From Bacteroidia bacterium (GTDB lineage Bacteria; Bacteroidota; Bacteroidia; B-17B0; Aurantibacillaceae), in NCBI GenBank assembly GCA_016787445.1, contig JAEUTQ010000031.1:1-64000 (forward strand): 64,000 bases of DNA. The letters run 5' to 3'. The notes below the pieces were generated by a model. That model made no database searches, had not been told where the DNA came from, and saw only the letters and a list, made by a program, of their open reading frames with translations. The translations under genes were made by a program, and so were the position numbers. Position 1 is the first letter of the stretch; each line of letters begins with the position of its first letter. This document shows, piece by piece, positions 9,523 through 17,803 of this stretch.

Positions 9523-10659
9523 ATGAAAAAGTTAATTATTGCCTTCATGTTTTTGTATGGTGGTGCTGTTGTATCACAAAACAAACAAGCCGGTGACTCT
9601 TTGGGATTACCCGGAGATAACTTGAATTTATATTCTGTGTTAGATGTGTTTCGCGACTCTCCTACATTAGAAGCTTTTGAAAAATCGTTGAACACCGAAA
9701 ACAATAAGCTCAATAATCTCGATCTTAACAATGATGATAAAATCGATTATATTAAAGTTTTAGACAGTAAAGATGGCGACTCTCATTTAATCACTTTACA
9801 AATTGAGATAAGTAAAACAGAAAAACAAGACGTTGCTGTCATAACGGTAGATAAAGACGCCAACGGAAAAACCAAAGTTCAGGTTGTAGGTGATCCTGAA
9901 TTATACGGAAAGGATTATATCATTGAACCGAATGATGACAACGCAGGAAAAAAGCAAACTGCCTCTACTTCTCCTAACAAATCAAACAAAACTTCCGACA
10001 CAACCGTTTCTGCCGACGGTAAAACAGTTATCATTAATAATACAACCAACAATTACTATAATTCAGACAACGGCAATCAGCCAACTGAAGATGTAAAACC
10101 CGTGCCTCCTGTTAATCAATGGGTCATTGTAAATTATATTTACTCTCCTGGTTATGTTGTGTATGCTTCGCCGTGGTATTGGGGATATTATCCGGGTTGG
10201 TGGAATCCATGGAAACCTTTGTTTTGGCATCATTACTATTGGCATTATCATCACCATCATTTTTATCATCATCATTATTATTATCATCATGCGCCGTTTT
10301 TCTATTCTAAAACATATCCAAAGTATTATGCTGAACGCCGTTCTGTTTCTGCAAACTATACTGAAAGAAAAAACACAGGAACTTTCAAGAAAACATATAG
10401 CCGTCCGGATTTAGGTAAACCTCCTGTTGGCCGACCAAATCCTGCATTTAACAATGATAAGCCGGGTAAAAATGTTGCGCCAATAAAACCAATGCACCAG
10501 GGTAATGTAAGTCCTGTGAAGCCGGCTCCGAATAAACAGCCTATGCAAATGCCAAAATCAAATCCTAAACCTCCTGTGATGAAGAGTCCGCCTAAAGGAG
10601 GAGTTGCGCCTGCTCCACGCCCATCGGGTGGAAATAGTGGCGGGGGAAGAAGGCATTAA
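9523..10659 (+). CDS. exported protein with a His/Tyr-rich core
   Basis: 378 residues from the ATG at 9523. I prefer this start to the upstream in-frame GTG-type start at 9478 because MKKLIIAFMFLYGGAVVSQ is then a normal signal peptide. The N-terminal part is acidic and contains DLNNDDKIDYIKV, an EF-hand-like or dockerin-like loop. The centre is aromatic and histidine-rich (YWHYHHHHFYHHHYYYHHA, about 241-260), and the C-terminus is Pro/Lys/Gly-rich. The histidine cluster could bind divalent metal, but no family function is known to me. Its stop overlaps the stop of the convergent TonB receptor gene in TTAA. Confidence 0.75.
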   Translation: MKKLIIAFMFLYGGAVVSQNKQAGDSLGLPGDNLNLYSVLDVFRDSPTLEAFEKSLNTENNKLNNLDLNNDDKIDYIKVLDSKDGDSHLITLQIEISKTEKQDVAVITVDKDANGKTKVQVVGDPELYGKDYIIEPNDDNAGKKQTASTSPNKSNKTSDTTVSADGKTVIINNTTNNYYNSDNGNQPTEDVKPVPPVNQWVIVNYIYSPGYVVYASPWYWGYYPGWWNPWKPLFWHHYYWHYHHHHFYHHHYYYHHAPFFYSKTYPKYYAERRSVSANYTERKNTGTFKKTYSRPDLGKPPVGRPNPAFNNDKPGKNVAPIKPMHQGNVSPVKPAPNKQPMQMPKSNPKPPVMKSPPKGGVAPAPRPSGGNSGGGRRH

Positions 10660-12683
10660 TTGATCGTTAAACGAAAGCCGATATAAAAACGCAAACCTTG
10701 AACAGGTGCGTAATTATATGAAGGGTCGAATGTATATCCATTTGGATTAGCGACTACATCATTTGCTGTTTTGTCAAACGGATCGTGTGGCCTCATGATT
10801 GGATTTTCGGGAACGAAATTCAAAATGTTTTTTGCGCCGGCATATATTTCGAATTTATCCTTCACCGATTTTGATATTTGTGCGTTTAACAAACAAAACC
10901 AAGGGGAAAATTGCGGACGGTAATCATTCGGCAAAACAGGTAAGCGTTGCGGTCCGTACCAATTGCCTGTCAAATCAATTTTTATGTTTTGTGTTGGTAT
11001 ATTATAACCAATAATGATGTTTCCGCTCCAGCGCGGCGATTGCAATTGCCAGGACGCCATTTCTTTTCCTGCTGAATCTTTGTTGATGTTTTGAACATCT
11101 GAATACGTTGCACCAATATTAAACTTAAAATTTCCCGGACTAGCCAACGATGCGTTTAATGATGCGCCTTGTGAATACGCGTAACCGGTTAGATTATTGT
11201 AAATGACTTTATCAGGATCCAAATCATAATTAGCAACAATTTTATTGGTGAAGTAATAATAGAACACTGATGCGTCCCAAATAATCATTGAGCTTTTATT
11301 TGCTTTCATTTTATAAATAAAATTAAGCGTGGCATTATACGATTGTTCGGGCTTTATTTTATCTATGAATTCTACTTTGCGCGCGCCTGTTAATGCAGCG
11401 TGATCTTCGGTGAACACATTTACAATTCTGAATCCTGTACCTGCATTTAAACGAAAAATAAATTTATATGTTGGTGCCCACTTATAGGCGATGCGTGGCG
11501 AAGGGATAAAATTATATACATTGTTATACTCACCCCTGAAGCCCAATAATAATTTATGCTTACTTAATGAATCAAGGGTGATTTCGTCTTGAAGAAATAA
11601 ACCTGCTGTGTGCGATTGTTCGTTTACTTCTGTTATTGGTGTACTGTCATCATACCATAAATTTTTATAAGCTATACCCACCAAAGCATCATGTCTCTTT
11701 TTTCTGCCTATGGTTCTATTCCAGTAGGTTTGAGCAAACGCGGTTGACTGAAATGCCATAAACGGTGTTGTTCCATAATATGAATCCTGATCGTGAAAAT
11801 TATATGAAAGCTGCGTCATGATTCTTTCTTGCGTAGGCCATTGGTATTTAGCAATTACCTCTGCGCGGTTGGTGAAAATACTTTCGCCGTAAACACTGTC
11901 ACCTCCTCTGAATTCTTTATCCCAATTCGTTTGTCCGCCCCAGCGATCTTCATAAACATACCGAGCGGCAATGCTTGCTTCGCGATTTTCTTTCCTGTTA
12001 AAATTAATTTTATTAAACCCGGAGATACGCTTTTGCAAAGTCACATCCGTAAACCCATCGTTGTTTATATCAGAAGGTGTATCATACCAATATGCATTTG
12101 CGCCGATTAGCCAGTTCGCTTTTTTTCCTAATTTGAGTTTGGTGCTTATGTCTAAATTGTTTTCGAGATAAGAAGTCCCAAAATAGTCGGCATAAAACTT
12201 TGGTGCAAGCGATGCGTTTTTGGTAATTAAATTTATAGTGCCTCCCATCGCTTCAGAGCCGTAAAGCGCACCGGCCGGACCTTTTGCAATTTCCAATCTC
12301 TCGATCATACTTGCCGGAATTCCCATTAAACCATATACAGAGGAAAGTCCGCTAACAATTGGCATACCATCAATTAAAATCAACGTGTAGGGGCCTTCCA
12401 TTCCGTTTATATGAATATCGCCGGTATTACACACATTACAATTAATTTGTGGTTTAACGCCATTAACCAAAGAAGTAGCTTCAAACAAATTAGGCGTGGC
12501 TGTTTTTTGAAAAAGCTTAGGCGTAATGATGTCGATATTTACCGGGCTGTCGTCTTTACTAATTTCCTTTAGCGTTCCGGTAATTACAACCTCTTCTACA
12601 GAATTGCTTTCCAGTGTGTCTTTTAGCTTCTGACCAAAAGACAAAAAAGGTAATAAAAGGAATATTAGTGCTCTTAATCTCAC
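10656..12683 (-). CDS. TonB-dependent outer-membrane receptor, DtxR-adjacent
   Basis: About 675 residues. Signal peptide (FLLLPFLSFGQ), then a plug domain with VEEVVITGT, the unusual CNVCNTGDIHINGMEG segment and LILIDGMPIVSG, then a 22-strand barrel ending in RFYIGFRLTIN. It imports a metal complex or cofactor across the outer membrane using TonB energy. I start it at GTG 12683 rather than TTG 12698, because the promoter box TATTTTTG (12695-12688, minus strand) begins inside the longer version and ends 4 bases before GTG. It is divergent from a DtxR-family regulator with a shared palindrome, which suggests iron or manganese control. The substrate is not certain. Confidence 0.9.
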   Translation of the reverse strand: MRLRALIFLLLPFLSFGQKLKDTLESNSVEEVVITGTLKEISKDDSPVNIDIITPKLFQKTATPNLFEATSLVNGVKPQINCNVCNTGDIHINGMEGPYTLILIDGMPIVSGLSSVYGLMGIPASMIERLEIAKGPAGALYGSEAMGGTINLITKNASLAPKFYADYFGTSYLENNLDISTKLKLGKKANWLIGANAYWYDTPSDINNDGFTDVTLQKRISGFNKINFNRKENREASIAARYVYEDRWGGQTNWDKEFRGGDSVYGESIFTNRAEVIAKYQWPTQERIMTQLSYNFHDQDSYYGTTPFMAFQSTAFAQTYWNRTIGRKKRHDALVGIAYKNLWYDDSTPITEVNEQSHTAGLFLQDEITLDSLSKHKLLLGFRGEYNNVYNFIPSPRIAYKWAPTYKFIFRLNAGTGFRIVNVFTEDHAALTGARKVEFIDKIKPEQSYNATLNFIYKMKANKSSMIIWDASVFYYYFTNKIVANYDLDPDKVIYNNLTGYAYSQGASLNASLASPGNFKFNIGATYSDVQNINKDSAGKEMASWQLQSPRWSGNIIIGYNIPTQNIKIDLTGNWYGPQRLPVLPNDYRPQFSPWFCLLNAQISKSVKDKFEIYAGAKNILNFVPENPIMRPHDPFDKTANDVVANPNGYTFDPSYNYAPVQGLRFYIGFRLTIN

Positions 12684-12687
12684 ATTG

Positions 12688-12695
12688 CAAAAATA
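12688..12695 (-). promoter_or_regulatory. -7 promoter box of TonB receptor 1
   Basis: On the minus strand the bases read TATTTTTG, an exact fit to the Bacteroidota sigma consensus TAnnTTTG. It ends 4 bases before GTG 12683, which implies a transcript with almost no leader. Confidence 0.6.
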
Positions 12696-12714
12696 CAAAG
12701 AACCTAATTTTATT

Positions 12715-12730
12715 ATTAGGTATACCTAAT
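12715..12730. promoter_or_regulatory. 16-bp palindromic operator between receptor and dtxR-type gene
   Basis: ATTAGGTATACCTAAT is a perfect palindrome. It sits about 20 bp upstream of the receptor's -7 box and 5 bp upstream of the regulator's -7 box, so one bound dimer could block both promoters. TTAGG/CCTAA half-sites are those of DtxR-family boxes, but the spacing here (4 bp) is shorter than in Corynebacterium DtxR sites. A further CCTAAT...ATTAGG pair overlaps it at 12703-12720. Confidence 0.65.
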
Positions 12731-12735
12731 TTTAG

Positions 12736-12743
12736 TATCTTTG
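12736..12743 (+). promoter_or_regulatory. -7 promoter box of DtxR-family gene
   Basis: TATCTTTG matches TAnnTTTG and ends 4 bases before ATG 12748, so the mRNA is probably leaderless. Confidence 0.65.
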
Positions 12744-12747
12744 TGCT

Positions 12748-13434
12748 ATGCTAAAGACATCCGACCAAAAATATTTACGAGCCATTTATGCCATTAGTCA
12801 CACCGAAAAAAACAATAAAGTTAGTCTGAGCGATTTGGCTTATTATCTCGATTTAAAACCACCTACCGTTTTGGAACGGCTTCAGGTTTTAGTAAAAGAA
12901 AAGTTAATTACATATACTAAAACAGAAGGCGCGCAACTAACACGTAATGGAGAGAAAGAGGCATTAAGCGTCATCCGTAAACACAGAATTTGGGAAACCT
13001 TTTTGCACAAGGTGTGTAAGTTTGGCTGGAATGAAGTTCATGAAATGGCGGAACAATTACAAAATGTGAATTCCGAAAAATTGATTGACAGAATTTACAC
13101 GCTGAGCGGCGAGCCAAAGTTTGATCCGCATGGCGACCCAATTCCTGATAAAAGCGGAAAATTGCCGGTGAGCATTCGCCGACCCTTATTAAATAGTGTT
13201 GAGGGTTGTAAATGCACAGTGCTTGGCGTAAATGAAGACAGCGCGGAGTTCTTGAATTATTTAACCGATTTAAAAATCGGACTCAACGAAAAATTAAGTG
13301 TCGAAAAAATATTTCTATTTGATGGCTCTGTAAAAGTAAAATATAAGAATGGAGAGAACGCTGTTCTTTCCTCAAAAGTCGCTGAAAAAATAATGGTGAG
13401 CTGCAATAAAGCCGGTTGCGGGTGTAAAAATTAA
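12748..13434 (+). CDS. DtxR/MntR-family metal-dependent regulator
   Basis: 228 residues. An N-terminal winged helix (about 1-65, with VSLSDLAYYLDLKPPTVLERLQ as the recognition region) is followed by a dimerisation/metal domain with RKHRIWETFLHKV and WNEVHEMAEQLQ, which carry the conserved H, E and H ligands. A C-terminal FeoA/SH3-like domain spans about 145-217. It represses metal-uptake genes when Fe(II) or Mn(II) is bound. The extreme C-terminus SCNKAGCGCKN holds three cysteines and there is an EGCKC pair at about 152-156; these are not part of the classical metal sites. It is divergent from a TonB receptor with a shared operator, so self-control is likely. Confidence 0.92.
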   Translation: MLKTSDQKYLRAIYAISHTEKNNKVSLSDLAYYLDLKPPTVLERLQVLVKEKLITYTKTEGAQLTRNGEKEALSVIRKHRIWETFLHKVCKFGWNEVHEMAEQLQNVNSEKLIDRIYTLSGEPKFDPHGDPIPDKSGKLPVSIRRPLLNSVEGCKCTVLGVNEDSAEFLNYLTDLKIGLNEKLSVEKIFLFDGSVKVKYKNGENAVLSSKVAEKIMVSCNKAGCGCKN

Positions 13435-14198
13435 TCGGACTTCTTCCTAAAAGAAAGATTGTTGGTAATACTAACTTGTAAGGTGTGATTATTTTCGATT
13501 CTAATTCCGTCGCTCTTTATTATTGTCTGATACAGATAGCCTAATTCAACGCGTCCCACTACCGGTACTTTATATCCCAGCGCAAAATAAGCACGGTTCT
13601 GATCAAAAACATTCAGCCCCACGTTTTTACCAAAATTCACAAACAGTTCGTCGTAGGCACTAATATATATAGCGTGGTCAATAATTTCTTTTTTGTTTAT
13701 TGGTAAGGAGAAGCGGGTAAGCAAGCGGAAACGGTTTGTATATACACCATCGCCTGTTTCAAATTTTCCGGTGTGAATATTAATCGTTGGTGCGTGTACA
13801 TATCGTTGTTCGAGACGAAAGCGGCTAATCATTTCCATTCTCTTTAACATCAACTTTGCCTGAAACTGCTGCCAAATTCTATGCTCAGGAAAAGTAATTG
13901 GGGAGGGCAACTCACCGTAAGGATATGTTTCTACGTACGCGTAGCCTAATGTAAAAAAAGAATTTTGCCCTGTGTAAAAATTAATTCCGCCACGTAATAA
14001 TAATTGTTGTGGCTCCAAAACAATATTATGGCGGCGCAACTGAACCTCAGCATGAAGGCCGATATGTTTTGAAAACGCATGGTTGCCAAAATACATCAGC
14101 CATCCGTTGTTATGATAATAATGTTGCTTGTTGTTTTGAGAAAACTGAATTTGTGGTAACAAAAACAGTATAACTATAGATAGACGCAGAGCAAACAT
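13431..14198 (-). CDS. DUF2490 family outer-membrane-like protein
   Basis: 255 residues from ATG 14198. A longer frame starts at 14246, but the promoter box TATTTTTG (14212-14205) lies inside that extension and ends 6 bases before 14198, and MFALRLSIVILFLLPQ then makes a proper signal peptide. The mature part alternates polar and aromatic residues, as in a beta-barrel, with the DUF2490 signatures GINFYTG, PEHRIWQQFQ and RFRLEQRYVH. Function unknown; probably an outer-membrane barrel. Its stop overlaps that of the DtxR gene in TTAA, and it lies just downstream of the FecA-like receptor gene, 51 bp away on the same strand. Confidence 0.85.
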   Translation of the reverse strand: MFALRLSIVILFLLPQIQFSQNNKQHYYHNNGWLMYFGNHAFSKHIGLHAEVQLRRHNIVLEPQQLLLRGGINFYTGQNSFFTLGYAYVETYPYGELPSPITFPEHRIWQQFQAKLMLKRMEMISRFRLEQRYVHAPTINIHTGKFETGDGVYTNRFRLLTRFSLPINKKEIIDHAIYISAYDELFVNFGKNVGLNVFDQNRAYFALGYKVPVVGRVELGYLYQTIIKSDGIRIENNHTLQVSITNNLSFRKKSD

Positions 14199-14204
14199 GC
14201 TGTG

Positions 14205-14212
14205 CAAAAATA
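14205..14212 (-). promoter_or_regulatory. -7 promoter box of the DUF2490 gene
   Basis: Minus strand reads TATTTTTG followed by CACAGC and ATG. This decides the start at 14198 and implies a leader of about zero bases. Confidence 0.6.
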
Positions 14213-14249
14213 CAGAATGTTGTTCATAGAATCGGGCCTTTAACAAAGA

Positions 14250-16457
14250 TTAAATCTTTGCTCCAATGCTTACGAAAATGGTTCTTCCATTAGCCGGCAT
14301 AACGCCCGGGCCCGGATATCCTCCGGCGCGACGGGTAAAATATTTTTCATCGCTTAGGTTATTCACCCCGGCTTTTAAATTGTACTTCTTCGCAAACAAC
14401 ACTGTTAACGATGCATCCATCACCATATAAGCCGGAACTTTTCCTACTGTAGCAGCAGCATTGTATTTTTCCGTGTTAGCTGCATCCGAATAAACTTCAC
14501 TTACCTGGCTTAACTGAAAAGTAGCAGAGATATTTTTATAAATATACGTTGCTCCATAACGACCAATGTTTTGTGGCGCATATTCTACCCGCTTTCCAAC
14601 AATTGATTTTGCAGGATCGTTTGCAATCGCAGGATTATCCCAGCGGGTATACTTCGCGTCTACATAAGCGTATGATGCATAAAGCGTGATATATCCAACC
14701 GGAGATTTTTGTATGAAAGCACGAATCGGATCTATTTCTACAAACGCTTCTGCTCCCTGACTTACGGATGTACCAATATTTGTTCTAAACGGCAATCCGT
14801 TTTGAGTAATTGTGCCAATACGATTATCATACAATAAATAAAATCCGCCAATATCAAAACTTAAATAATCCTTTATTCGTCCTCTAAAACCACCGTCAAT
14901 ATTATAACCGCTTGCGTCTTTCAAATTCGGATCTATAACATCCGTGGTTCCTGAGGGCGTTAATTCAGAATAAGTAACCGGACGATATGACTGACTAAAA
15001 TTCGCGTACAAATTTGTGGTGCCTGTTGTTTGGAATTCTGCTCCTGCGCCGAACAAAATAACATTTCTGTTTTCACTAACCGGTGTAAAAGTTCCTGTAG
15101 CGCTTGTGTTCAAATATCCTTTAGCTGAAGAATTAATAATTTCATAACGAACACCCGGAGTAATACTCAAACGCTTTCCGATTTTAAACATATTCTCGAG
15201 GAAAAAAGCGATATTATCGGTATCATAATTGTATTCGCGAGAGAAATCCTTTCCGTTCGATTGAGCTGTAATGGTTACATCATAATCATCTCCTGTGGTT
15301 CCTACCCCGAGCTGACGTCGTAAAATGTTTCCTTTATATACGCGTACACCTGCCGCTAATGCACTCTTCTGATTCATCAAGTTATACATCTGCAAAAAGC
15401 GAATTTCTCCTCCATAGTTAGTGTAATAATCTCTGTCTACTTGGCGCGGATTAAAAGATTTTAATGTCGTGTTAAATGTATCAGCAATATTTATCGCCTT
15501 TACAAACCCTACATTAGTGCGTTCCGCCATTACTCCGAATAATTTAATATTTAGTTTCGTGTTTTCAGAAATATTATAGTCTGCATATACTGTAGCTACG
15601 TTCCATGGTGCAGAAGTCCAGTTACGGTGACGGAACGATTGTTGTGCATCTACATTAAACAACGAGTCAGTTAGTCCGCCCGGTTGCTGACTCAAATAAC
15701 TGCTACGGGTATACTGAATTCCAATATTCAATTTAGAGGTGACCGAATAATTAATAGCAGCATAACCGGCATTAATGGTATAACGGTTATTATCCCTCCA
15801 ACTATCGGCGCCACGGTGATGAAAAAAAGCATAATAAGAAACTTTTTTATATGTGCCCCCCAAGGCGTTGTAAGAATTGAATAGGCCGTATGAACCAAAG
15901 GTTTGTTGTGTTTCAAAAACTAAAGGCTTATACGCGTTACCTTTCTTCATGACATAATTCATTAAACCGCCAAACTGAGGGCCATATTGCAAAGATGCCG
16001 CGCCACGAATAATTTCAATGCGCTCTACACCTTCTAAAGGCGGACTATAGTACGCTTCAGGATATCCAAAAGTTTCTCCGCTAATATCAGCGCCGTTCTG
16101 ACGAACATTAAACTCCCAAGAGCGATTCGGACTTAATCCGCGTGTTGATACACCAACTTGAATTCCAGAACCGTCATTTTCCCAAACCGTAACTCCCGGC
16201 ACCTTTCCAAACACTTGACGTGAATTGTTCACAGATAAATCAGCATCTATGTTCCCAAGTTTAATGACTTCGTTTTTCTTTCCTGCGTAAATGGATGTGC
16301 CCAACACCTCAGGCATACGCTCGATTTCGTTTTTAAGCGGTTTTTGGTTGATTTCAATTTCCGGAAGATTCAGTGTTTTTACACTGTCTTCTTGCGAGAA
16401 AACAGATACAGTACTAAAAGAGATTAGAAAAAGGGTAAAAAGATTGCGTGACTTCAT
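14250..16457 (-). CDS. FecA-like TonB-dependent receptor
   Basis: 735 residues. Signal peptide, then a plug domain with GKVPGVTVWENDGSG, RGLSPNRSWEFNVRQNG and RIEIIRGAASLQYGPQFGG, then the barrel ending in RTIFVSIGAKI. These plug motifs are those of the Fe(III)-dicitrate receptor FecA family, so the likely job is uptake of ferric citrate or a similar ferric chelate. No fecR/fecI anti-sigma pair is adjacent, and no N-terminal signalling domain is present, so control probably comes from the nearby DtxR-family protein through palindromes upstream (16506-16523 and 16557-16574). The exact ligand cannot be read from sequence. Confidence 0.92.
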   Translation of the reverse strand: MKSRNLFTLFLISFSTVSVFSQEDSVKTLNLPEIEINQKPLKNEIERMPEVLGTSIYAGKKNEVIKLGNIDADLSVNNSRQVFGKVPGVTVWENDGSGIQVGVSTRGLSPNRSWEFNVRQNGADISGETFGYPEAYYSPPLEGVERIEIIRGAASLQYGPQFGGLMNYVMKKGNAYKPLVFETQQTFGSYGLFNSYNALGGTYKKVSYYAFFHHRGADSWRDNNRYTINAGYAAINYSVTSKLNIGIQYTRSSYLSQQPGGLTDSLFNVDAQQSFRHRNWTSAPWNVATVYADYNISENTKLNIKLFGVMAERTNVGFVKAINIADTFNTTLKSFNPRQVDRDYYTNYGGEIRFLQMYNLMNQKSALAAGVRVYKGNILRRQLGVGTTGDDYDVTITAQSNGKDFSREYNYDTDNIAFFLENMFKIGKRLSITPGVRYEIINSSAKGYLNTSATGTFTPVSENRNVILFGAGAEFQTTGTTNLYANFSQSYRPVTYSELTPSGTTDVIDPNLKDASGYNIDGGFRGRIKDYLSFDIGGFYLLYDNRIGTITQNGLPFRTNIGTSVSQGAEAFVEIDPIRAFIQKSPVGYITLYASYAYVDAKYTRWDNPAIANDPAKSIVGKRVEYAPQNIGRYGATYIYKNISATFQLSQVSEVYSDAANTEKYNAAATVGKVPAYMVMDASLTVLFAKKYNLKAGVNNLSDEKYFTRRAGGYPGPGVMPANGRTIFVSIGAKI

Positions 16458-16475
16458 TATAATTAATTTACGTCA

Positions 16476-16483
16476 CAAAAGTA
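16476..16483 (-). promoter_or_regulatory. -7 promoter box of fecA-like gene
   Basis: Minus strand reads TACTTTTG, a match to TAnnTTTG, 18 bases before the ATG. The inverted repeat at 16506-16523 falls at the -33 position. Confidence 0.6.
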
Positions 16484-16505
16484 TTTTTATGGCCTGGTGT
16501 ACCCA

Positions 16506-16523
16506 ATACCTAAAACGAGGTAT
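16506..16523. promoter_or_regulatory. inverted repeat ATACCT-N6-AGGTAT at fecA-like promoter
   Basis: The arms ATACCT and AGGTAT are perfect and share the ATACCTAA half-site with the palindrome at 12715-12730. The position over the -33 region suits a repressor site. A second copy of the motif, ATACC-N8-GGTAT, lies 33 bp further upstream. Confidence 0.5.
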
Positions 16524-16556
16524 TTTGACTGATTATAATCAGGTTTACAGAGGGGA

Positions 16557-16574
16557 ATACCTTAAAAAGGGTAT
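16557..16574. promoter_or_regulatory. second inverted repeat ATACC-N8-GGTAT
   Basis: It sits 1 base beyond the stop codon of the MFS gene and about 75 bp upstream of the fecA-like promoter box. Same half-site family as the other two palindromes, so it may be an auxiliary regulator site. Confidence 0.4.
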
Positions 16575-16575
16575 G

Positions 16576-17787
16576 CTAATTCATTCTTTTTAGCGCGAAT
16601 ACCGAAATAAACACGCTCACCAACGTTAACACGGCCCCCATCATAAATGGAGCACCCGGAAAATAAATTGGTGAGCTTGGTGCGGTAAAAAAAGAAAACA
16701 GACTCGTCATTAATAAAGGACCAACAATAGATGTTAAACTTACCAAGCTTGTTATAGCACCTTGTAATTCACCTTGCTCATTAGATGGAACGTGCCCGGT
16801 CATTAAGCCTTGCAATGCCGGACCCGCAATGCCTCCTAATGCATATGGAATCATAAACACAAACATCATCCAACCTTGTGAAGCAAAGGCAAACAAAGTA
16901 AAACCAATTACGTAAAAGAGCAATCCAACTATTACCGATTTGTTGGTGCCCAAAATTTTTGTAGTGTATCTAATCAATCCTCCCTGAACAAGCGCAACGG
17001 TCACGCCAACAAACGCAATAGAATATCCTATCCATTGCTCGTTCCAGTGAAAGCGTTCAATGGTAAAAAATGTCCAGGTTGATTGTGCCGCATGACCCGC
17101 AATATATATTAATACCATTGCCAATATTAAACCTAAAATAGCAGGGTATCGTTTCAAGTGAAGTAATGAACCTAATGGATTTGCGCGTTTCCAATCGAAG
17201 GGACGTCTGTTTTCTTTAGATAAAGATTCCGGTAAAATAAAATATCCATAAGCCCAATTTAAAAGTGACAATGCTGCTGCTGCTAAAAACGGAACGCGAA
17301 CACCAAAACTACTGAACAAACTTCCTAATAATGGTCCCACTATAAATCCTAATCCAAATGCCGCTCCAATCATTCCAAAATTTTGTGCGCGATTTTCCTC
17401 TGTGCTTATATCTGCAATATAGGTTGAGGCTGTTGTGAAACTTGCCCCACAAATGCCGGCTATTATTCGTCCCACAAATAACCACCATAAATCCGGAGCA
17501 AAAAATAAAAAGAGGTAATCTATTCCCAATCCCAATAAGGAAATTAAAAGCACCGGCCTTCTTCCATAACGGTCGCTAAGCCCCCCCAACACCGGAGAGA
17601 ACACAAATTGCATGATGGCATAAGCAAAGGTTAACCATCCGCCATAAGTAGCCGCCTCACTTACATTGGAGCCTGTTAGCTGCTGTATTAAGGAAGGAAC
17701 CACCGGAATGATAATTCCTATTCCTGTACAATCTACCAAAAGTGTAATGAAAATAAAAACGATTGCTTTCTTGTTTGTGTTTGACAT
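16576..17787 (-). CDS. MFS transporter, TetA (TCR/Tet) family
   Basis: 403 residues with 12 hydrophobic segments. Motif A between helices 2 and 3 is clear (GGLSDRYGRRPVLL), helix 1 has DCTGIGIIIPVVP, and motif C-like GAAFGLGFIVGPLLG is in helix 5. These are marks of drug/H+ antiporters of the TetA group, which pump small molecules out of the cytoplasm. In this genomic setting between metal-uptake genes it could also export a siderophore or citrate; nothing in the sequence settles that. Its own promoter box (17795-17802) ends 7 bases before ATG, and the M1 peptidase stop is 16 bp upstream. Confidence 0.88.
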   Translation of the reverse strand: MSNTNKKAIVFIFITLLVDCTGIGIIIPVVPSLIQQLTGSNVSEAATYGGWLTFAYAIMQFVFSPVLGGLSDRYGRRPVLLISLLGLGIDYLFLFFAPDLWWLFVGRIIAGICGASFTTASTYIADISTEENRAQNFGMIGAAFGLGFIVGPLLGSLFSSFGVRVPFLAAAALSLLNWAYGYFILPESLSKENRRPFDWKRANPLGSLLHLKRYPAILGLILAMVLIYIAGHAAQSTWTFFTIERFHWNEQWIGYSIAFVGVTVALVQGGLIRYTTKILGTNKSVIVGLLFYVIGFTLFAFASQGWMMFVFMIPYALGGIAGPALQGLMTGHVPSNEQGELQGAITSLVSLTSIVGPLLMTSLFSFFTAPSSPIYFPGAPFMMGAVLTLVSVFISVFALKRMN

Positions 17788-17794
17788 AGGGTGT

Positions 17795-17802
17795 CAAAGA
17801 TA
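17795..17802 (-). promoter_or_regulatory. -7 promoter box of MFS gene
   Basis: Minus strand reads TATCTTTG, exact TAnnTTTG, filling half of the 16-bp gap to the upstream peptidase gene. ATG follows 7 bases later, so the leader is nearly absent. Confidence 0.55.
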
Positions 17803-17803
17803 A

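Noticed and set aside
10063-10414. Several long ORFs in both strands
   Set aside because: Shadows of the repetitive His/Tyr codon run in the gene at 9523-10659.
12696-12698. TTG start of TonB receptor 1 at 12698
   Set aside because: The promoter box TATTTTTG begins directly after it, and GTG at 12683 gives a proper signal peptide.
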